Source: Gambelia wislizenii (Eukaryota; Chordata; Lepidosauria; Squamata; Crotaphytidae). Taken from it: DNA of 64,000 nt. Of this stretch, positions 35,504 to 45,893 are shown in pieces. Numbering within the stretch: position 1 is the first letter of the stretch; each line of letters starts with the position of its first letter. The translations under genes were made by a program, and so were the position numbers. The DNA lies in contig JAUMIR010000001.1 in assembly GCA_030847615.1 (NCBI GenBank), positions 68,647,501 through 68,711,500 of the forward strand. The letters are read 5' to 3'. The notes beneath the pieces were generated by a model. It searched no databases. It was given only the letters and a program-made list of their open reading frames with translations, and was not told the origin of the DNA.

Positions 35504-36065
35504 AAGAAAACAGAAGACTAGAATTTGAAAGGGCAGCTATGAGGAACTAGACAAGAACCTGAAGTGTAAAAATATATCATTGAATACTAAAGTTAGGATT
35601 GTTCGTGCCATTATATTTCCTATTTCTATGTATAGTTGTGAAAGTTGAGTGTAGTCAATGGGAGTGAAGAAAGCTGATAGGAAGAAAATCAACTTATTTG
35701 AGAAGTGGTGCTGGGTAAAGTTAAACGAATACTGTGGACTGCTAAAAAGACAAACCAATGGATCCTAGAGCAAATCCAGCCTGAACTGAACAAATCATGC
35801 CTGAAGCCAAGATGCCTAAACTGAGATTGTTATACTTTGGCCATATCACAAGAAGTCACAAGTCACTAGAAAAGACAATAGCGCTTGGTAAGGTAGAAGG
35901 CAGTAGGAAAAGAAGATGATCACATTCCAAATGGATGGACTCCACCAAGGAAGCCACGTCCCTGAGTCTGCAAGACCTGAGCAGGGCTGTTGATGATAGC
36001 GTGACTTGGAGGTCTCTGATTTATCGGTTTACCATAAATCAAAGTTGACTTGATAGCAATTAACA

Positions 36066-37065
36066 CCAACGGTTCTAATCTAAGAGAGCATACCTAATTT
36101 GAGATGCTAACATGCTTTCTTCTACTCATATAATTTTAAGACATGAAATTAGTTAGTCTCCAAACTCTTAAAAGTCAAGGGGCAAGAGAACTAAGAGGGG
36201 CAAATTGTTCCTCTCAGTTCTCAAAGGGATTGGAGGGTAAACAGATGCCCAAAGGCCTTTTCAGTGTGTTAGTTTCTTCCTCATCAAGGTGCTTTTGTGG
36301 ACTGCAAAAATGACCTCATTCCATGAGTTTAAGGCTAGGACTGGGAGGGAGATGATGCTCAATCTGGCAAATGTTTCCTTGGCTTCTGGAGCCAGACCCC
36401 TTCTTCATTAGCTCCAATACAGGCTTCTTCCAGAGTTTAAGCCAGCAGGGCAGCTTTGTTGGAGTTCAGCCCATTGGCATTTTCAGTTCATAGTACAACT
36501 ACAAGGTAACAGGCAAGACACCAGTCAAGTGGTCTGTGTGTGTGTGTGTGGGGGGGGGGGGAAGAACCATTCTGCCACCTAGTGGCTTCAGGGTTAAAAT
36601 TACCATAAACGTTTACTGTATCATAAAAGTCTGTTAAAATCTGGAGACAGATCTAAGTAAACACTGAATTTATATTTTCAATCATGGGGCCACCCCAACA
36701 CTTTCTCTTGTCACTGCCTAGAGATATGATGGCTTAGGAAAAAATGGAATATTGTGTGTGTGTGGGAGAAATCCATATATCCCCCCAAGGGCTTATTTTT
36801 CTAGAAAAATCAAGAAAAAATTATTATGGCATATTCTTTTAGAGTAATGAATACATTGTTTAAGACAAGGTGTTCATATATTTACAGCTCCAAAATTATT
36901 CCTAAAAACTATGTAAGAGAAAGACTTTTATGTAAAACTATGTTCAGTATCAGATCATTACAATTCCTGGTCTTGGTTTCTTTTTCTGATTTTTTTAAAA
37001 ATGGGGATGAGTGTATTATATCTGTTTTGACACTGTGTGGGAGTAGTGAAGACAAAGTAATTTTC
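36066..37065. other. Non-coding DNA with short GT/G tract
   Basis: A (GT)n-(G)n tract lies at 36535-36561 and nothing else was recognised. Confidence 0.45.
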
Positions 37066-37276
37066 TCTTTTGTGTGTATGTGCCTTCAAGTCACCTGTGG
37101 ACTTATCGTGACCCCATGAATTCCACAAGGTTTTCTTAGGCAAGGCGTTTTGCCAGCTCCTTCCTCTGAAATATAGTCTACTGCACCTGGTATTATTTGG
37201 TGGTCTCCCATCCAAGTACTAATCAGGGCTGATTATGTTCAGCTTCCAAGATCAGATGGAATCTGGTGCCTTTGAG
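37066..37276 (-). mobile_element. 5S rRNA-derived SINE
   Basis: On the minus strand the head matches vertebrate 5S rRNA from its second quarter on: TGATCTTGGAAGCTGAACA, then TTAGTACTTGGATGGGAGAC and ACCAGGTGCAGTA. It is followed by a BovB-like tail with TGACTTGAAGGCACATACAC. The box A and box C regions of the 5S internal promoter are recognisable. Confidence 0.85.
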
Positions 37277-37279
37277 GTA

Positions 37280-37510
37280 CAGCTGGCCCTCCGTATCCAT
37301 GGATTCTTCAACCATGGATTCAACCACCCACAGTTTGAAAACATTCCTAATAAATAAATAATTCCCCCCAAACAAACCTTAGTTTTGCCATTTTATATAA
37401 GGGACACCATTTTGCAACATCACTGTATATAATGGGACTTGAACAATCATGGATTCTGGTATCCATGGGGGTCCTGGAACCAAATCCCAGCAGATACCAA
37501 AGGTCCACTC
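37280..37510. mobile_element. Tigger-like MITE
   Basis: Starts CAGCTGGCCCTCCGTATCCA after TA (37278-37279). It has the internal inverse segment GGTATCCATGGGGGTCCTGG and a decayed right end near 37510. Confidence 0.75.
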
Positions 37511-37534
37511 TATTTAGGCCTTTTCTCTTTTACT

Positions 37535-37695
37535 TTGTTGTTGTTGCATTCAAGTCATTTCTGACTTGTAGTGACCCTAAGATTTTCTTGGCAGAATTTG
37601 TTCAGAGAGGGTTTGCTCTTGTCTTCCTCTGAGGATGAGAGAATGTGACCTGTCCATGGTTTCTCTGGCTGAGTAGGAATTAAAACCCTGGGGGT
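37535..37695 (-). mobile_element. tRNA-derived SINE, ACA-tail type
   Basis: The minus-strand tail AGTCAGAAATGACTTGAATG leads into CAACAACAACAAAG. The body AACAAATTCTGCCAAGAAAA is clear; the head is truncated. Confidence 0.8.
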
Positions 37696-38078
37696 CGGTT
37701 ACATGGCAAAATAAGTCCGTGAAGAAATAGCTAAAACTCCTAATAGTTCCCGCACATCGTACCACAATGTTGCCTCATTCAGAAGGGGGGGGGGCTAAAA
37801 AACACAAAAGTAGCATAATACAGGTTTTTGCAACTTTTCTCAACTTTTTAAAAAAGTTGTGCAACTTAGCACACTATCAATTGTGTGATTGGTTCAGGTG
37901 CTCCTAATAGTTCAGGACCTGTTAGTTCCAATTGTAAGAAACAATAAATATGTTAAGCATTCCAAGTTGTAATTATATTCTGAATAAACTGCATTTTAAT
38001 ATATGGAACATGGTAATTTTATGCCATTCCAATTTATATACATAGGCCTGAATTGTGTATCAGCTTATACTTAACAAA

Positions 38079-38656
38079 GGACTTTATCAGACACGGCAAA
38101 AATAGTGGGATAATAATGTCACGGTAGTGCAAATGGGCCCTGCATGACACCAAGGTTATCCCGTTCTCCAGCCGTGAAAAATCCATCACTTTTAATTGCC
38201 AGGTTAACCCATCAATAGTGCTGCTTTCATGGTACTGAAAGTGTGCCAAACCACATCCTGTTGTAATCGCAAGATTACAGTGTGACTGGGTGGTCTTCAA
38301 GAAAACTTCCAGGTGAGAACGTGAAAACGCAGCACAGGAAACTCTTTTTATATGCTGTCCCATTTTGCTGGCAAGTTTATAGGTTTGTTTCAGTGCTTGT
38401 GTGCTCATTTACTTTTTAAATTGTTTTTTAAAACTTTTAAGTGCACTTGCATCTTCTTGCGAGAACCGCTGAAATCTTGCCCATGTTGAATCGCAGAAAT
38501 AAACTCCCATTCTTAAAGCACTAGTGGTCATCGTGTGATGATTCTGTGGCGGTTCTTTTGTGTGATTATAGCAACATGCGAAGGTGTTATAATGCCATGA
38601 TGTTTCCGCTATCCACAGTCATGGAATTACAGCATTTTTGGTTGCTGATAAAGTCC
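38079..38656 (-). mobile_element. Harbinger-like MITE, copy 4 (578 bp, reverse orientation)
   Basis: It starts GGACTTTATCAGACA and ends TGCTGATAAAGTCC, flanked by AAA at the left and TAA at the right. The minus-strand interior has the A-rich segment with GTAAATGAGCACACAAGCAC, matching the orientation-reversed interior of copies 1-3. Confidence 0.65.
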
Positions 38657-38747
38657 TAAGTAACTTCTCCCATGCTCTGATGGTCGGCAGAATGGCCCTC
38701 TATCTCCCCATCCAGTTGACGTTTCGTATTCATGATCTCTACTTAGG

Positions 38748-38961
38748 GTATATCCACAATAGTTACAGCAGTTTGACATTTTAAGTGCCGTAGTACCATC
38801 CTATGGAATCCTGAGATTTGTAGTTTTATAAGGTATTCAGTCTTATCTGCCAAAGAGTGCTTCACCAAAATCTCTTATCGCCCAGGGTTCTGTAGGATGG
38901 AGCCATGGCAGTTAAAAGTGGTGTCAAACTGCAATAATTCTACAGTGTGGATACACTGTAA
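38748..38961. mobile_element. Long-TIR MITE related to 27440-27622
   Basis: The left arm GTATATCCACAATAGTTACA plus CAGTTTGACAT is mirrored by GTGTCAAACTGCAATAATTC and CAGTGTGGATACAC at the right. Internal CCTATGGAATCCTGAGATTT and its inverse partner continue the fold. Confidence 0.75.
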
Positions 38962-39289
38962 GTCACAATTTTGAAAAAAAAAAAAAATCCTACTTTATTG
39001 GGCATCAGCTAAATGGGGTGAAATTCTGCTGACAATCATAGGATGCTGGAATGTTTTTCTCAGGTTTGGGGCAAGGAGGTGGTTCAGCCAGGAAGAGTAA
39101 AGAAACTGAAGTACTTAGTTAAGTTTAAGCTGATACAGGATTCAGGCTAATGCATTTAAGGTTACCAAAGTAACAAATGTAACTTCCAAGCTATAAACAT
39201 TGCTAATCAGTTTTGGGTGTTTTTTTTTTTGGTGTGTGAAAATTCCATTTTCCACCCATACCCACCTTTTTCATGGCTTGAAAAATTTT

Positions 39290-39655
39290 GCATCTCTACA
39301 CACTTTCAGTCCAACCTAATGAAGAGTTCTAGAAGATTCAAGATTGGCCACAATTTTGGAAGTCTGATGGGTTCTAATAGAAGTATTTGCTGTGATTCAG
39401 CCTTTATCGACTTTAAGTCGGCTTTTGATATGATTTCCCGTGATAGATTATGGCAGAAAATAACCAATATTGATAAACGCCTGATGTTTTTGATCAATAG
39501 CCTATATACGAAAACATGTTTGAAAGTAAGATGTAATAGGCTAGGCCATCTTACTAAGGCCATTCCATCATCTACAGATGTTAGACAAGGCTGTGTGTTA
39601 ACTCCCTCTTTGTTTAACATCTATATTAATTCTTTGGTCAAGAGTTTGTCTGGCT
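39290..39655 (+). mobile_element. Older LINE, 5' part (split by L1 insertion)
   Basis: Encodes reverse transcriptase fingers and palm with FIDFKSAFDMISRDRLW and VRQGCVLTPSLFNIYINSL. The sequence is 5'-truncated and stops at the L1 insertion; it resumes at 44088. The clade is not assigned. Confidence 0.85.
39641..39655 (+). repeat. Target-site duplication, left copy
   Basis: AGAGTTTGTCTGGCT, repeated at 44073-44087 with one mismatch. It brackets the L1 insertion. Confidence 0.88.
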
Positions 39656-42600
39656 ACATACACCTACTTAAAAACAAGAAATTGCATAGAGAGTTTGTGT
39701 CAGCAGCCAAAGAGGAAACAAAAAAGGAGTGGTGATATACACAAAACAGGAAATTCAAGCAGAAGAATTATTTAAGGACCCAGATGGACACTACATTGGA
39801 ACAGAAAGAATTATACAACAAAGGAAAACACTAATTATCGGATTATATGCACCATTAAACAAGAAAAGTGAATTCTATCAAAGACTTATGGAAAAAAATA
39901 CTGGACTATGATTATGAGAGACTGTTGATCTGTGGGGACTGGAATGGAGTAATTTCTCCAAAAATAGACAGGAAATCACTAAAGAAGGTGAAAGGGAATC
40001 AAGGGAAATTACCAAAATCATTTGAAGCTATGGCAGAAAACTTATGATTAGTGGACATTTGGAGATTCAAATATGACAACGCTAGGGACTATACCTTTTC
40101 CCCCGAAAGACACAGTTCCTTCTCAAGAATATATTTTTTTTAATGGTATCCCAAAGCATGTGCAAAAATGAGCATAAAATAGAAATTCTCCGAAGAATTT
40201 GGACGGATCATAATCCAGTAGTATTGGTGATAAAGGAAAAGAAAAAAGAATACAATTGGAGATTAAACAATTGCCTATTGCAGAGAGAAGAAGTAATAGA
40301 GAAAGCAAAACAAGCGCTACAATGGTATTTCAAAGAAAATCTGAATAACGACTCTGATGTAATTACAGTGTGAGAAGCATCGAAGGCAGTTATGCGAGGA
40401 TTTTTTACTCAAAAAAAGCTCGAAATAAATAAGAAGAAAAAGGAGAGGACCTAAAAAATTAAAGAGGATATAAGATAGAAAGAAAAACAACTTCAACAAG
40501 ACCCAGCTAAGAAAGAGATTGTTACAGAAATTAAACTCTTACAGAAGCAATTATCAATGGAGACAATGGAGGAACTACAGAAAAAAATTCAGTTTATAAA
40601 ACAGACACAATTCGAGCAAGCAAATAAGCCAGAAAGATGACTTGCGTACAAACTTAGGAAACTAAAAGACAGAAATTATATCATGAAAGTGAAGGAAGGA
40701 GAAGAAATTTTCTCTGAGCAAGAAAAAATAAAGAGAAGCTTCAGGAACTATTTTGCAGAATTATATGGGAAACGTCACTTACAAAGAGGGAACATACAAA
40801 CTTTCTTAAAGAAACAAAATCTGCCTAAATTTACAAAAGAACAAGAGCAAAGCATAAATCAACCAATAACAATAATGGAAATTGTAGAAGCTATAAGAAA
40901 ACTAAAGGTGGGGAAGGTGCCAGGCCCAGATGGGTTTACTCCAAAATATTACAAAACTATCAAAGACCAACTGCTACTGCTACTGAAAAAAACACTAGAA
41001 ACAATCAGAAAAGGAAGGTATCCTAAAACATGGGAAGAGGCCAATATTACATTAATTCTGAAAGAAAATAGAGACGCACAAGAACCAAAGAACTATCGGC
41101 CAATAGCCTTGTTAAATGTCGATTATAAAATATTCGCAAATATATTAGCTTACAGATTGAAAAAGGTATTGGCGAAATGGATTGAGGAAGAGCAAAGAGG
41201 TTTTTTACTGGGAAGATGCCTGAGAGACAACACCAGACACGTGTTAAATTTGATAGAATATGTGGAGAATCATAGGGACAAAATATTGGCAATGATCTTC
41301 CTAGATATAGAAAAGGCCTTCGACAATGTTAAATGGTCAACAATGTATGAGATCTTAAATAAAATAAATACAGGCCCGAAATTTATAGAATGGATAAAGG
41401 CAATCTATAATACTCAAATGGCAAAATTAATGGAGAAAAGACAAAAGAATTGCAAATGCGGAAGGGCATGAGGCAGGGGTGTCCTCTATCCCCTCTCCTA
41501 TTTATAATTATGGAATTATTAAATAAAAGAATCAAGGAGGAAGTCACAATACAAGGCATTAAAATTAGGAAAACAGAATACAAATTGAGAATGTATGTGG
41601 ATGATTTGGTTATCTCATCAGGTGACCCAGTGAAAGGAATAGCCACATTATTCACAATCCTGGAAGAATTTGAATTATTGACAGGGCTGAAAGTAAACAA
41701 AGAAAAAACAGTATTAATTACTAAAAACAAGACAAAGAAAGGAGAAATGGAACTAACAGAAATTTCAGGATGGAAAGTGGTCAAGGAAGTACGATACTTA
41801 GGAATTGATATAACAAATAAGAATTCTGAATTATTTCAAAAATAATTACAAGAAAATTTGGACAGAAATCAAGAAAGACCTGAAAAATTGGCAAAATCTG
41901 AAACTTGCATTCCTAGGCAGAATTGCAGCAGTTAAAATGAGTGTATTACCGAAAATTATTGTTCCTATTTCAAACGATCCCAATCATACACAACAAAAAT
42001 GTCTTCAAAGAATGGCAATTGGATATTTCAAAATACATTTGGTCAGGGAAAAACCCCAGAGTTAAGATGGAGGTAATACAGGACTCCAAAGAAAGAGATG
42101 GGCTGAATGTTCCAAATTTAAAAATTTATTATGAGGCATGCTGCCTGCTTTGGATTAAAGACTGGGCTACACTGGAAGACAACAAATTACTGAAGTTGGA
42201 AGGAGACAAAAACCGATATGGCTGGCATGCATACTTATTCTATAATAAAAGATAAAATAAATAAGGATTTCAATAATCATGTTATCAGCAAGGCTCTCTT
42301 GAAAATCTGGAAAAAATACAAGAATAGATTGTGCCAAAAAATGCCACTTTGGGCATCTACGCATGAAGCCTTATATAGTTGAGAATGTAAATGAGAACGT
42401 AAATATAGTCAACACGTAAATGGATTCTGTATAAAGATACACTGTTGGTAGAAGGAAATTATCATAGCATTAAAACTCAGGAAGAGATGGGGAAAGAAGG
42501 TGTTATATGTCATTGGTATCTACATAGATAAAAGAAAGATACAGAATTGATACAAAGTTAGAAGGTATTGAAATCACAAAATTGGAATGGGAAAAAATAA

Positions 42601-44072
42601 TTCAGGCTGGAAACAAGAATATGATTTCAAGATTCTATAAATTAATACTAAAATGGGACACTGAGGAAGAAGTAATAAAACAAAATATGATAAGATGGGC
42701 ACAAAATATTGGTCATCCAATTGAATTAAATCAGTGGGAAAAATGTGGATAACAAGGATGAAATATACATTATCATAGAATATTAGAGAAAATATATACA
42801 AGATGTACTTCAGGTGGCACTTGTCTCCAAGTAAACTGGCAAAAATGTACAGAAATGTGAAATCAAACTGCTGGAAATGTGAAGAAAAAAATGGAACATT
42901 CTTCCATCTCTGGTGGAGCTGCGGAGAGGCTAAAAAATACTGGCTACAAATACAGAGGATAATCCAAGATATTTTGAAAATTACCCTTCCTCTGAAACCT
43001 GAAATATTCCTTTTGGGAATGATTGATGAAGATTTAGAAGAAAAGAATGAAAAGATGATATTTTACATGCTGGCAGCTGCTAGAATAGCATTTGCTAGCA
43101 AATGGAAACAAAAAGAACTACCCTCAATGGATCAATGGTGGGAGAAATTACTTGAGATGGCAGAGATAGATAAGTTATCAATGTTACTTAAAGGGAGAAA
43201 TACGGGAAAATCTGCGAAAGACTGGACTATGTTATCAGATTATTTGAAGGTAAGATTAAACAACTCTATAATTCAATGAGAACCGAACACTAGATCAAAG
43301 AAAGAAAATATGTAAACAAGAAGGTAAGTGCATCTAGATGTATATAGATATACGTATCAAAATATACAGATATATGTATATACACATAGGTATATAAAAG
43401 TACGGATAAACAGGGGAAGGAGATAAGATATATATAAGACAATCCAAAACAAGGAATAAAAGATACCACAGTTTAACTTCTTTTGCAACAATAATGTGGA
43501 AGAGAAGGGGGAAAGAAACTGGGGAACACAAAATATCAAAAAATATGCATATTATTTATACACTGAATCTCTAAATTTTCAAATAAGATGAAATAAGAAT
43601 AAATAAGGAAGGAGATAGAAAAAAGGCTCTTATTTTATTTTATACTTTCTTCATTTTTATTATTATTATGTTTAATTAAATAATTTTTTATTATTTTTTT
43701 ACTGAATAAATGGAACAAGCATTAATAATGGGGGGAAATGATGCACAATGATAAAAATGGAAGTATGGAGAGACCAGATAGGAAGTTAAAGAGTAGGAGG
43801 TGAATGAGTAGAATGATAATCCAAATAAACAAATATGAAATGGAGAAAAAGACTGGATTTAGAAGATGAGAATGTAAGTTAGAGAGATGGAAGAAAGAAG
43901 GAAGAGTGATAGAAGAGAGATGAATAAATAATATAAACGTATCTAATCTATTTCTACATTATCTGTAGTTAAGAAATATATGAAAATGACAAAATGAAAT
44001 GAAATGGAGTATGTATGAATAATGTGTAAATTTTATACTGGAAAAGACTATGAATAAAAATATTTTTTTAAA
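39656..44072 (+). mobile_element. L1-clade LINE, 5'-truncated (4.4 kb), nested in an older LINE
   Basis: Starts inside the ORF2 endonuclease domain and ends in a non-coding 3' region with an A/T-rich terminus (AAAAATATTTTTTTAAAA). It is flanked by a 15-bp duplication. ORF2 is present but broken. This insertion is clearly younger than its LINE host. Confidence 0.92.
39722..43279 (+). pseudogene. L1 ORF2 remnant (endonuclease, reverse transcriptase, C-terminal domain)
   Basis: Pieces in order: endonuclease part with LFKDPDGHYIGTERIIQQRK, ICGDWNGVISPKIDRKS and RDYTFSPERHSSFSRI (39729-40140). Linker (40143-40640). Reverse transcriptase 40683-41845 with KVPGPDGFTPKYYK, NYRPIALLNVDYKIFANILA, FLDIEKAFDNVKW, RQGCPLSPLLF and catalytic MYVDDLVIS. 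C-terminal region with CWKCEEKNGTFFHLWWSC (42803-43279), the Cys-His motif typical of L1. Frames shift at about 40140, 41455 (overlap) and 41845 and near 42260-42800, with several stops, so it is non-functional. Confidence 0.92.
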
Positions 44073-45535
44073 AAGAATTTGTCTGGCTCAAATTTCCATC
44101 CTCCTAAATTAGCGGGCAGACCCTTGTCAACTCTTCTGTATGCGGACGACGTAGTACTTCTCTCTCTAACCCCTATTGGGTTGTGCCAATTACTAAAAGC
44201 TTTGGGTAATTACTGTCAAACTGAAGAGTTGGTGATTAATTATAACAAATCTAAAGTTTTAGTATTTACCAGAAAACAGAGCATCCATAAATGGCAAATA
44301 AATGACCAACCAATTGAGCAAGTAAAATCTTATAAGTACTTAGGAGTGATTTTTCCAGTCCTCGGGCTCTTGGAACATCCAGTCTACAAATGCCATAGCA
44401 AATGCTCAGAGAAGCATTAAGTCACTTATATCTTTTTTCTTCACCAAAGGACATCCCTTCAGCCATCCAGGTTTTTAATATGAAGGTACTGGCACAGATG
44501 CTATATGGGGTACAGTGGTGTGCTTACACTAACTTTGATTCTATGGAATCTACGCAGACAAAAGATCCATTCTGGCTCTTCCAAGGTGTGTGCCTAACAC
44601 AATTTTACATTTGGAGACAGGTCAAATTCCAGTTGAATTGCGGGCGTGGATACTGAAGTTTAATTTTTGGCTCAGAATGCTGTTCAACCCAGTAGGGTTA
44701 GCTCCTTTGATATTGTTTGATGGGTTTCCATCTAGATGGATCAAGACTCTAAATGAGAAGCTAGGTAAATTGGGTTTTTCACAAACCATCATTTTGGCAA
44801 TGGGTCATGAGAAAGCAAAACAGGAAATACATCAACGGATTATAGATAATGTGTTGCAACAACATCTAAAAGCAGCCTCTATATTTCCTGATTTTAGAGA
44901 TAATGGTAATGCCTTTAAGCTAGCTAACCGTCTGAGTCTTCTAACCCTTCCAAAACACAGGATAGCATTCACATTAGCAAAATTTAATGTTCTACCCTCA
45001 GCCCTATTGGAAGGGAGATACAATAGTATCCGCTATGCTGCACGTACTTGTCCTTGTGGAACCGGCACAGTGGAGACTATAGGTCATGTGTTGCTATACT
45101 GTCCTTTCTACAATGATTATCGTCAAATTTTTATCTATCCAATTCTTAAATCATTTTCTTGGAAGAACAGATGAGTTTTATATATCTTATTTGCTAGCGG
45201 GCTATTGCCCATCAATAACAAGGGTAGCCAGCTTTTGTGCAGCGGCAATGGTCTGCCAGCGTAAGATGATAACTTAAATTTTAATACATCTTTTAGTTTG
45301 TTTAAATTTTTATAATATAATTTATACTTTACAATGAATTTATATTCATTTATTTATATTTATATTGTTAAATTTTACCTTTTTAAATATAATTTTCTAA
45401 CCAAATTTCTAATTAATATCACATACTTTTATAATTTGATGAGCTACTATGATGTTTAGGTTTATGATGTGTATTTGTGTGTTACTATGATAGTTGATTG
45501 TTGTTTATTTGATTTCTGATTGGTTGATCGTAATG
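44073..45535 (+). mobile_element. Older LINE, 3' part
   Basis: Resumes the LINE interrupted at 39655: catalytic LLYADDVVLLS at about 44136-44168, INYNKSKVLVF, YKYLGVIF, then the C-terminal region with CPCGTGTVETIGHVLLYC (a C-x-C...H...C motif) to about 45174. Frame changes occur at 44400 and 44600. An AT-rich 3' UTR follows to roughly 45535. Confidence 0.85.
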
Positions 45536-45536
45536 T

Positions 45537-45557
45537 GTATATATATATATATATATA
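45537..45557. repeat. (TA)n microsatellite
   Basis: About ten TA units after the AT-rich LINE tail. Confidence 0.85.
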
Positions 45558-45656
45558 GCTGTGATTTGGGTTCAAAACAATACCAAGAGATGAACTGTAA
45601 TGTAGTAACCCTCCCCACCTGCTAATGAAAGACCACACCTCTGGACCAGTATTAAA

Positions 45657-45893
45657 GGCAGTGGGCAGCAGCATAGTGTTTGAATGTCAGACAAGGATTC
45701 TGGGAGACGAGAGTTTGAATCCCCACTCAGCCATGGAAACCTACTGGGTGACCATGGGCAAGTCAGGCTCTTTCAGCCTCAGAGGAAGGCAATGCAAAAC
45801 TGCTCTGTTCAAATTTTGCCAGGAAAACCCTGACATAGTGTCATGTGTTGGAAGGGATTTGAAGGGACACAACAATCAAAAGTGCAACCACAT
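45657..45893 (+). mobile_element. tRNA-derived SINE, ACA-tail type
   Basis: The head has AGCATAGTGTTTGAATGTCA, box B-like GAGTTTGAATCCCC, body CAGCCATGGAAACCTACTGG and tail TTTGAAGGGACACAACAATC. Complete but diverged. Confidence 0.87.

Larger units (their letters stand above)
33640..36065 (+). mobile_element. RTE-BovB LINE, 5'-truncated and degenerate
   Basis: Starts within the endonuclease domain (GDWNAKTGNRAKSK). It continues through YIWTSPDGQYRNQIDYIIGS, QCKEIEDDNKKERMRDLFHK, CQQIWTTKQWPTDW-like, SHASK and a GFRKGR-like region, and ends in the BovB tail AAAGTTGACTTGATAGCAAT. Many stops and frameshifts. It is interrupted by MITEs at 34451-34614 and 35236-35503. Confidence 0.92.

Noticed and set aside
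37150..37276. Possible 5S rRNA gene
   Set aside because: Only part of 5S is present, with many substitutions and a LINE-like tail fused to it, so it is a SINE rather than an rRNA gene.
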